A DNA stretch of 64,000 nucleotides from Onchocerca volvulus (taxonomy: Eukaryota > Nematoda > Chromadorea > Rhabditida > Onchocercidae), in the NCBI GenBank assembly GCA_000499405.2, contig HG738138.1, positions 23,403,097 through 23,467,096 on the forward strand, written 5' to 3'. Shown here one piece after another: positions 24,586-36,500 of this stretch. The notes beneath the pieces were generated by a model. That model saw nothing but the letters and a program-made list of their open reading frames with translations. It made no database searches and was not told where the DNA came from. The position numbers and the translations under genes are program-made. Each line of letters opens with the position of its first letter. The first letter of the stretch is position 1.

Positions 24586-27500
24586 ATGAAATTCGCCTTG
24601 TTGTTTTTTAGCTTTTTGCAGCAAAATTACGGATCAACCAGGCAATATTGGCGAACATGGCGAGATCAACATCCACAGTATCGACAATTATTTTCCAGTA
24701 TGTCGTTAAGCTTATAATTTTTAAACTTACTTACTAACAAAATTTAAGCTCCAATTTAAAAATGGCTTAAATCAATATATTCATGTGATGAAAAAATAAA
24801 AAAAAAAAAACATGGAATGAAATTAAATGTGTCTTAAAATTTATTTAATAAATTTCTCAAAAGAATTATCCTATTTGCAAGTGTCAATTCAAAAATTTTC
24901 AAAATAAAATCGCGTTAATTACTGAAAACATCAGACTGTCTCACTATTTAATTTAATTATTAGTAATATTCTCATAAAATTTCTTGATATAAAATAATTC
25001 CCGGTATAAGATGAAATTAACTTTATGATACAAGTAACGTAATGAGTATGTTTGAGACTAAAAGTTCATCCAAATAAAATAGTTTAACGATAAGTGTGCT
25101 TGATTGAAGTTCAAACCTTACATGAGATAATTTAATGGTAAGTAAGCTTGGTTAACGATTTAAGGTTTAAGCCTAAAAAGAGATAATTTAATGATAAATT
25201 TATGATGAAAAGATTACTGGAAAATTTTTTTTAATGCTTCAATAAGTATCATTTCATTTAATTATAATGCTCATTTTGGTCTATTTAATAAAATGGATGA
25301 GTAAAAATGTGAATGTTCGTTGTCACTTGCCACACAACGTTTCAAGTTCTTCAACGATTGATCTGAAATTTTAATGCAACGTTGCATTCGAGTAGGCGCT
25401 TGTTTAAGAACTTTTGTAGTTTTGAGATTTTAAACAAACGAACATTTTTTTTATTCCTATTTTTATTTGATAAATATTTTTTTATTATTTTCATCCATAT
25501 TTTTATTAACATATATTATGTTTAAAATCCCGTCATGTGAAGCGCGGCAATCGGTCCACCTAGCCAGTTTAATAGATTTCAGATGAATAATTCAAATGAA
25601 TCGTCTACGCATGAAGTAAAACAAACAAAAACAAAAAAGCAAAATTACGGCACAAATAACATTAGGGAGTCTTCCGAAATAGGAAGCTTTAGAAGTGAAG
25701 CAAATCAGTTGAAAAACATCATTTATTCATCATCTAGCAACCCTTTTTTATGGATTAAATAAACCAAATGTCTCATTTTATGTCCTTTTTCATGGATAAA
25801 TTGGATTGGATAATCAATTTAGAAAACAACTGCACATATATTTATATATAGTTGTTTTTAAAAAACAATCTATAAAATGAAATTTCAAATTTCCTTTCTA
25901 TGAATATTATTTCCTGCAACAATTATTCTGTTATTTCAAATTCGAAATTCATGAAGGATAAGTGTAAGAGAACTGATATCAAAATGAGTTCTTTTGAACT
26001 GATTCAAATTTATAAATCAGTTAATTTTATCAATTGAATTTAAATCAGGATCAAATCAAATCGATGTAATTATAAACTACTTCAAACTGGGTAATTCAAA
26101 TTGAGTAAAAATTTCATCACTTTTTATCTTATAGGATGCTATTCAACTAATTCTAGAAAGATTGTTAATGTTGTAAGTTTTTAAATGTACGATTTAATCT
26201 AAAATTTTTAAAAATTCAAATCATTATTGATGAGAAATGGAAAACTTAGTTTTTTGATTTAGTCAGTAATAGATTGAAGCAAATTCACATACGCGATTTT
26301 AATCTAGGTTATTTTCGGCGTGAATTATTTTATAAATGACTTTTAGTTCACCATGAATTTGCTCAGTCATATAATCCTGCTGATACATGAATAAAAAAAT
26401 GTGTTGAAAATTTTAGGACGAAATATAAGATCAGGCTGTCGACACTTCGATCGTCCCAAATTATTTTTTTTAGCTTTTAAGAGAATGTTTTCAAAAACTC
26501 TGATATTATTACAATGCATTGTCACGAAGATGCTGATTTCATAAAACGATAAAGTGGTAGGATGAAATGTGAATGTAAATGATTATGATGTATAGAGGAG
26601 ATATTATCAGTTGTCATTCTTATCAAATAGTTCATTTCACTATTTGCAACATTGATCATTGATCATAATGCATGCAGCAATTGATAACACTTATAATTAG
26701 ATTATAATCTTTTTGGAAATGATTGCAGAAGACTAATCTTCTAACTTCCATGTCTAATCGACCAAGTAATAAGGATGAAAATAAGAAAGGCCGAAAAGTG
26801 GGTGGCGTCAGTTTGGCTTGGGTTCAATGAAACAGAACAGAGCCTGTTTGTCCTCTGATTCCGTTTGGTTTGCTCTATTAAGTCTAGGCTTAATCCAGTA
26901 ACATAATCCCTCACCATATTTTCCCCATATATTATTGCAGAAGGCTGGTTCTTCTGCTTGTTGACAGCTGTAAGAGGATCTAAGTTCTAGCTGTAACTTT
27001 CGATCAGAAACACACCGATAAGGTCAAAATGTTTATAAGATCTTAACAAATGTTGCATAAGTGAAATTATTGACCTCAGGAAAAAATCTTCATACCAATT
27101 ATCACCTATATGCATTAGATATACTGATAATTCAGGCGTAGCATTGCTATTCATAGTTAATCAATTTGATTAATATTGATATTTGCGCTCAAATCTGACT
27201 ATTTTTTGTTACTGAGGTAATCAATAATCACATCTTCCATTATTACGACTGCAGTAAAGGTGATCAAGAACATTTGGAATAGTGTGATTATTAAACGGAC
27301 GTGATCGTAGTCTTTTCGAATGATAGCACTAACGAAATGCTATTGCAACTATTGCTGATATTATCATTACTGTTAATATCAAAATTAATGCAAGATTGGA
27401 CATGACAACGCAAATTACAAAGTTATTTTCATTCATTTTGGCCAATGTACATGATCCAGCAAATGTTGGTGATAGTGGTTTGTTTTTTTGTTTATCTGTT

Positions 27501-30500
27501 AAAGTTCAAGAATTTTTTTGACATAAAATTTTTTCTACAAATAATTTTCGCAAACATTTCATTATTAATTCAGGATACCATATGTAAGATTCTTAGCATG
27601 TTAATTGTGTTCGAGAAATTCAAGCAAAAATGAGCATATTCAAAAAGAAATGCTGAAGATTTATTATATTTTTGGACTATAAATCAGTTGGTTGGAGAAA
27701 TATTTTGAAATTACATAAATTTGATGTGAATGATGAGAGAAATTTAGCAGTCAATTGAATATGAATTATTCGTCCTCAATAAATTTTTTTTAAAAATGTG
27801 TTGTGTTATCAGAATAAATTTTTTTTTGATAATTTTTTTTTTGCTTAAGTTTAGGATTTAACAAAAAAACATTTTTTTTCTCTCTTGATGTGTCAAATTT
27901 CTTATTAATTTTAATTCAGATTTCAGATTTCAAATAATTTCATTGATTCATTTATTTGAATAATAAATTTAGTTTTGAATGTTGTTCTCAAGTACAAAGC
28001 TTGTTCTTCATTAAAAAAAAATCCCATCCAATATTTTTAGCCATGCTTATTTTTTTCTCAGCTTTTTGCACTCTTGAACATAAAAGATTTACATAAGGGT
28101 AAAAATGGCTAGAAGGAAAGAGCAATCTGTTAGTCAAACTTGTATAAGCGATATATTAGTTATCAAAAATAAATTCAGTGAAAATTATCCTTAGAAAGTT
28201 TTTTTATTTGTAAAATGCACTATTTTTCGACTAATCGATCTGTACATTATTCGATTTTTTTTTTTTACTAAATTTCTGGAAATATTATTTTTCTCTAATT
28301 GTTAGCTAAGCCAAAAATTATACCATTGATTTCTCATTAAAATACTATTAATGTATAGATTAATATCATAAATCACTTAAAATTAATGAATAAATTAATC
28401 TAGTTAGTTTTGCTATCGTTTCTATATCAACAGAATTTCATTTCGTCGTAATGATCGTTCCTCAAAAACGCAAATGGAACGACTACTTTCTTTATTGCGA
28501 CAATTATTTCAATTCATTTGGGAAATCTTCCATCTTCACTTCAACCAATCTTATTTTCTGTCTTCATCATTAAGAAGTTTTGATACCGAAAATTTCAATG
28601 AATTCATTGCAAATGATCAAATAATCAACTTTACTGATCAATTTTCAAATGATCCTATGAAATTGCAAATGATTCGTTGCAACTTATCAGCACATTTTGC
28701 TGGAATTTATTATGAAAATATCGATTACCTTTTAATAAATGAATGAAATGATAAGGGCATGCTAATGAAGTTTAACCATCCTTCATACTAAATAATGTGC
28801 AAAAATTTTTCACTTAAAGTACAACGTTGAATAGTAAAAGTCATTACAAACTTGGAAATGGAAAAGAATCTAATAAGTCAGTCTTTTCAAAACTGATCCA
28901 TTCATCTTTTATTTATCGAATACCCAATTTAAAATCGAATAAAATTGAATCTAGTTTAAGATTATAAAAATAAAAAATTCTGGGAATTATTAATTTCGCA
29001 TAAATTATGGCTCAAAATAGTTAACGATACCTCGCTTTTCATGTTCCATCCTTTAACCAAGCGACTCTTCAACTGAAGCTTCAAGTGAAAGTGGTACTTC
29101 ATTGAAGGACCACTTTCAATGAAACCCAATTTTCATTCCAATCATCTCATTTTCATTGAAATTTATTGAATCTGTCAAGCTTCATCGTCTTCATCGTCTT
29201 CGTCGTTTCCTTTCCTGCATATCTTCTTGTGTTAATTCATTGAAATCTCCAAGGGATAATCCACTTAATCGTACTCAGAAGTAAGACGATGTCTTTCTTT
29301 TCATTTCAAACTTCTTTTGTCAATTTCCCAAATTCCGATCCTCTCTGAACAATCTATCCTTATTATCTTATCAATATCGAACACTATAGCCAGTGCGAAC
29401 AATTTATCATTCCGTTCCGGCTTAATTAATCATTTCAACTATCTTATCAATGGCTACGGATATATTACAATTGGTTAGCCTTATGCTTGCCAATGTTTCT
29501 GATCTGTACAATATGCGACAGTCCTGTATGTTTATATTTATTTCAAATTTCTCCTTTTGCAAACTTTTTGTTTACACAATGATCAAACAATTCTTTCTAT
29601 TTGTAGTTGTTCAACAAAAATAATCAATATAGCCAATAATTGAGTAGTAGCTTTCCATCGAATAATAATAGTGAATTAAGATATAAATGCAATAATTTAT
29701 TTCAAATAAGTAATTGAACCGAAAAGTTTTTTCAATTTTCCAAACATTTACAATACATAAAAACAGATTATAAATTAAATTTTAAGCTACTGAATCGCAA
29801 AGCTTTATCAATTTTTCAATAAACTCGTTATTTATTCTCTCTCTCTTGAAAAAAATAGAACAAATTTGCCAGAAATCATCATCTTGTCATTTATTCGAGT
29901 TTTTGGCAGCTATCATCAGTCTAAGTTACTGAATTTTGAGATAGATTTTTCGGGAAAGAACATCAATGATTATTGTTATCAAAGAAGAAGCTTAATTTTC
30001 AACTTCATTTTCATTACCCTAGAGAAATCTTAGGAATATTTTTTTTTAATTATTAATACTATCATTATTGCGATCAATCGCCAGTTAAAAAGGACGGAAT
30101 GTTAAATTACAAATGAATCAAATTGTTACTGAAATGTTCATTTAACTCCATTGTGACGTATTCCTTAAATATTTTCAGTTGAAAAGAGCAAAAAATCTAA
30201 ATTCCAACAAATATTTCACTATCAGGAAGTAATGTTTATGGAAAAAAAGAAAAAATTGCAAATTTTAACTTGCATTTTTAAATTTAATTTTAGTTCAAAA
30301 CGAAAAAATAATTTTTTTTTTTAAATATTAAACTGATCAAATTACATAATCATATCATACTGTAATCTTGAAAATAGATTAGAAACTTTTTTAAATGTTC
30401 AAATTAATAATTCAATTTTTGATTTCACATTTTCTTTCGTTCTTTTTCAATTTCAAACTAACATATGAATCAATAAATTCATGTTTATATATCTTTTTCG

Positions 30501-33500
30501 TCAAACTTTAAAATGTTGTCTTTCTCTATGCATAATTCAGCAATTCGTGACAGAAAAGATTTATTAACATGATTAATCGCTTCATCATTTCTGTTGTTGT
30601 CGTTATCGCATTGATATTATCATTTTGCTAATTACAAAGTATATTCTAATTCATGGCAAGTTTTGATAATTAATAATAATTATAATTGTCGGAATTATGA
30701 TATTTTTTTGAAATTAATAAAAAGTTTCGTACTAGGGAAATGAATGAAAAAATTAAAAAAATTTCTATCATAATTTTGGATTATTCATTTATTTTCATTG
30801 GCTTTTTTCATTCTTTCTTGCGAATGTTTTTAAGATTTCTAGTTATTTCAAATGAATTTTTAATGCAAATTGGATGTTGAATAGCATAATATCTCAGATA
30901 ATCGACTTGTTTTGCATTGATATCTCTGTGCAGTGCTAAAAACATAATTGCGATTTTAGAAAATTTTCTTTTTCCGTAAAATATAAACATTAGAAAAATA
31001 AAAGTTGAAATAAGCAAAAAATGACAGCTAAAATGTGAAAAATAGAAGATCATTATGCTAGAGAAATGATGGGGAAGGTTAAAATTAAAATAACAAATAA
31101 ATTAGATGAATTAAACTTCCTCATTGTTTTTAATATCAGTAATCTATCAACATTATGAATAACTATCAAGTAATTCAGCTTCGAATTTACAAAAGTACTG
31201 CAGGAAATGTTCGCAATCATAGCATTGGATCATAAAAAATTTTCTAATTATCTTTAATAATGATTCGTATTACCAAATGATCGCAAATATTTGTGCGAAA
31301 TAAAATTTTGTATAAAATTTAGAAAGATGAAATGATAACACTCATTATCATTTTCTATCTAAATTTACATTTAACACTCTTTTATCATTTTAAAAAAAGG
31401 ATACGGAAAAAGGGTACTTTTGTTTGTCAATACTTCCCGAATGTCGCAAGATTATCTGTCAGGCACTTAAAATGGCCCTGTTATGATAAATTAAGAGATG
31501 TATATGATAAGTTAGATTTCTTTTTATCATATTTCCAACGAATAGATTGAATGTACGTAAAATAAAATGATAAATGATAATAATTTGACAACAATTTAAA
31601 ACATTTAATCAGATAGAAATGCTCTTAGTTGTGCTGTAAAATTCGTTAATTAATGCATTTTAAAGTAAGCTAATTAATGAGTTATGATGTGTGTTAATTG
31701 AAATATGCCAAAGACATATGTTAGTTGAAATATTGTGTTGCATGCTAATTAATATATTATGTCATATTTTCATGTTAAATTAAACATACGAATTACTGTA
31801 GTTTGCTATATTTGAGATAACTTTTTGATTGATATATTATATACAAACATATGTTTTCTTTTTTTCAATTTTTTTTTTCTTGTAAATAGACTATATTAAA
31901 AAAAAAAAAAAAAAAAATCAATTGTATTTTGTGAGAGATAAATCATCGAATGAGGAAAGGCAATATGAATAAAACGCACTCGAAAATGACAAATGATTGG
32001 ATTTCATTTCCACTATTGCTATAACTTATTTTGTTAATCGAAAAAAAGAGGAAATGCAAAATGTAACATTTCCGCTTTCCATAAATTATGAATCCTTGAA
32101 AATCCTCAAATTAACTGACAAATTATCCGTTATCAATCTATAATTCAAATTAACACTAAGCCTTTTAAAGTTAATTTTTTAGCATTATAATACATACATA
32201 AATTCGCACATAAATTTTTATTAGATGCCATTAGCAAGCTTTTTTAATAATTTGTTATTCGATTCAAATATATTTATATTTTACATACATAAAACTCAAT
32301 GAATTAACCTTCATTGATATGTATTTTGTTGAAAAAAATTTCATGAAATTTAACAAATTATAAAATTTTTAAGAAGTTAGAAATGAAGTTTTCAAATTCA
32401 TAAATGAAAAAATTGAAATTCAAAATCTGAATATTTGCGTGTTTAATTAATAATGCAAAGAAAAAAGTATTAAATTGCAATCAGTATTAATAATGTTTCA
32501 AATTCTCAATAATTTGATAGAAGTTGAATCAAGAAAAACTGCAAAATTTGTTTATTTTCAGTGATCAATGATCATTTTTGAATTTTTTTTTTTTTTTTGT
32601 TCAAAATTTCAAGGCAACAAATATAAATCAAACATTATCCTATATTGCAGCTTCACGAATTTTATGCTACAGTTGTATGAGTCCCTACCTGGAACATCAA
32701 TACATGTACATATCACACCTGTACCGACGACCAATGTCCTTCACATCAAAATGTGACCAATCCAGGTATGTCACTTTCGACGTCGCCTTTTTTTGAAAAT
32801 TAATTTAATTAAATTTTTAGTTTTCATCCAATGCTTTATGAATAGGGCGAAATTGCTTCCGGAATGAATAAAGTTCACTTTAATGCACTATCGTTTATTT
32901 AATAATGAAAAAAAAAAATTTAGTTTCGAATTTTTTAAATTTAATTTTCGAAAATTCTAAAATTATTTAAGTGTTTAGTTTTTTTTTTTTTTTTTTTGAA
33001 ATCATCTTCAAAATCTTTTTAAATATTTTTTAAAGTATATTCTTCAGCAGTTTTTAAAATTACTCTAACGATAATTTTTGGCAATATATTAGATCTAATC
33101 TATTTGTTTAAGCCTCAACATCCTGTTTTTCGTTTGAAAAAAATTTTTCTTGCTTGTTTCATGAATAAATCAAATCATTTCTCATGTTAAAGTTTAAATT
33201 TCCTAGAAAATAAAAAGTAATTTTGTGTCTTTCTTTCTCCCTCTCTCTATTTCTAGCTCTCTTCATTTCTATTTTTCGAAAGATCGAGTGATTTGTTTTG
33301 CTTTTATTATTTAATAGCTTTGCATTTTCAGCTAATTTCACTTTCCAATGCATAATTAAAAGCTTTTAAGACTTTTAGCAATTAATTAGCAAGTCTCCTT
33401 CCACAGGTGAATTTATTGAAATGTCATTAATAATTGGTTGAAAAGTGCCTACAAATGATTCATTTTATACATTTTAAATCCTCTTTTACTTATTTTCCGA

Positions 33501-36500
33501 AATTCCCAGCTTTTGGCATGGTATAAAATATAGTATAATAAAGCAAGAATTTGAAATAAAATATTTTTTGAACGATCATTTTCAATTTGAATTGATTTTT
33601 TCGTTGAAAATTTTATTCTAACAAATCGATCATTTTTTATTGAAAAGATGAAGATAAAAGTAATTTGACAAAGCATTATTGAAAATAATCATTAATGTTT
33701 TTCCTTTTTCGAGAAATTGATAAAAGTATTAATTACTAAGAAATGAAATGATAGTTTATAACAAGACATTGGCTAGTGCAGAATATGCAATTAGTTTATA
33801 AAAAAATTAATTGAAACTTGAAATTAAATAATGCTAATATTTCATATCAAAGCTATCATAAAAAATATTTCGTCTCTCATTTTATAAAATAATAAGAGAA
33901 ATTTAAATTCCCTAAAGCATTTTAATCAACCTAATATAAGCAATAATGTAATTTTTAATTCCTGTTAAACCACAGTGAATGCTTATTAATTTGAAATGAA
34001 AGTTCTGCAGATTAAAAATTCAAATTTAACTCAATGAAAAATAAGTTAAAAATTGTTTAAATAGTTCAAAGCAAGTTGAAAATCGATATAATCTTAACAT
34101 TAAATGAATTTTTTATTAAATGATTGAGGCAGCTTATCAATTTTTCCTCATTAAGCCCACTGAAAGATAAAAGAAACGGACGAAATTAATATAATACTTA
34201 AAGAAATTCAGCTTATTTGATCCAACTTTTTATGCCCATTTCGATAGATTTTTCAAATATTATTTTAATTTCTAATAGTAAACTTTCAAATATTGTAATA
34301 TATCGTATTAAAATTCAAACTTAGTGCAATTTTTAATCAATCTCAATTTTTACTACATTACAATAGTTTGGTGATCAGATGGTCGGATGAAGTTGTTTGG
34401 TGATCAGATGGTCAAATGAAACAATTAAATTACTCTCGCAATTTTTTTCCTTCTTATTTCTTTCCATAGAAAAAAGTAATTAAGGAGACATAAAAAGTTT
34501 CATTTTGCGATTTGTTTACAACTTAAACTAAAAATAGCGCAAGTTGCTTACAATATAAACTTACTTTAACTTTCTTCATTACATTAAATAAGATTATTTA
34601 GTTCTTGGTAAAGGCACATAAGCAATATAATTGTGACATGTAAAATGTCAATTCTGTGACAACTTCGCATTTACTCTAAAATTAAACCGAGGGGGGGAAA
34701 AAGCAATGCAAAAAATAAATTTCATTTCAGATTACTTAATTATTTTCCAGTTATTTTCAAATCATCAAAATTTTCATATATTCTAAAAATGTTGGGGAAT
34801 GAAGCAAAAAACAAGTACATTGCGAATTACTTAATTATTTTTCAATTACTTTTATATTACCATATCCTGAAAAATAATTAAATACAAGAAATATGGATGT
34901 GATTATTTGATTATAACCTTAAAATTTTACAACCTGAGAGGTGTGTTAAAATTAAACATCGAATAAATTAGCATCAAATTTTATTCAATAAATTTTATTT
35001 CTTCTTTGAATTACAATTGACTCATTTGTAAAATAAATAGTTAAATTCGATTTCCAATTTAAACCTATTGTCATAGATTTTTTGCGCTTAAGTTTGATGC
35101 TAATTGCTATAAAATTCGATTAACCAAATTTTTATGTTTCAGAAAGTTCATAGCATTGTAAAATAGCTAAAATAAAGCGATAAAATGATAATATTATTTT
35201 TTTTATTAGTTAAAACTTAGAAAGAATTAGAAGTGCAAAGTTTTTCAAATATAAAAATTCAATTTTTCCAAGTACAGTAAGGAATTGAAAATTTGATAAA
35301 TTTTCTTTTCAATTCTTTATTAAAAGACCATTTTTAAAAAAAAAAAAGGAAAAAACTTCCATAAAATTCGTTTTTGCTTTTCTTTAATTGCTTTTTTAAT
35401 TGATTACTGCTAATGTGTAGTTGTTTAAGTCTTATGACGCAGCAATGAAAGTTATTCGTATCTAGGCTCATTTTAAAAGTAATGATGAATTCATCATGCA
35501 GACAGAAAATGAGCCTGATAAAAAATAGGCCATATGAGGGTGTGCTAATTATTATAATAAAAATCGATTAAAATTTTTAAAAATCTCCAGGATCACGAGG
35601 CTGGCCTCTTTATCTGATAAGACAATTTTTTATGTTTCATTTTTTTCGTTTGTTGAATACCTTTGCATTTAAATAAGAAATGAAATAATTCTGATTTATG
35701 AAGAAAACAGGTAAGCTAATTAACGTTTTTAATACATAATCAATCTGATTTAGACATTTTAATTGAAAATTATCAGCAGAGATTTGAAGATAAAAGTAAT
35801 AAATAAATGATGATTTGAATTTTGAACGAAATAAATGATGACTTCTCAAGGCTCATGTGATGACAAAAATTTGATATTATAATTTTTGAGAGAAGCGATA
35901 TCTGTCTAGAAAAGATCAAAGTTAAAAAGAAAGTTTTAACTCAATCGATCCTAGAATTTCGTTATTAATTCGTTATTAATCAGTGAGAAATATGAATTCT
36001 ATCACTTCACTCCACATGAATGGATAGTCTAAAATTGAGCTGTAACTAATTATCCATCTGATTATCACAACCAATTATCTACCTGAGTATTACAACTAAT
36101 TATCCAGGTAAACGATGCATTATTAAATGAAATCTGTTTTTAACTACGAAATTTCTTAATAGGTCTTTCAGACATTTTAAGTCATCCAGAAAATTTAAAT
36201 TGATTTTTGACTTATTAAATGAAATCTATTTCAGGTGTGAAATTTCGAATATTAGTAGGTTTTCAGACATTTCAACCTATCCAGAATTAAATTGGTTTTT
36301 GATTTCTAAGCTAATTCTTTTTTTCGCTCTTATTTTTTGCTTTTTTTTTTTCTTTTTGTAAATAAAAAAAAAGAATTTCTGGTTTTGTATTTGTTTGCTA
36401 CATTCTTTGCATTGAAATGAAGAAAATCAAAGCTTTGAATTGTTACGAAAAATAGGAAAATTAACTTCGATAAAAAGTTCTGAACAAAGTTCAAAAACTT

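Noticed and set aside
30808..31053. 81-codon minus-strand frame ending RDINAKQVDYLRYYAIQHPI-type sequence
   Set aside because: Composition dominated by F, I, K and N, no splice sites or domain; length is expected by chance here.
32614..32650. Alternative acceptor (TTTCAAG at 32,613) for ODR-2-like exon 2
   Set aside because: It starts in phase 0 while exon 1 ends in phase 1. TATTGCAG at 32,650 gives the matching phase and a better acceptor.
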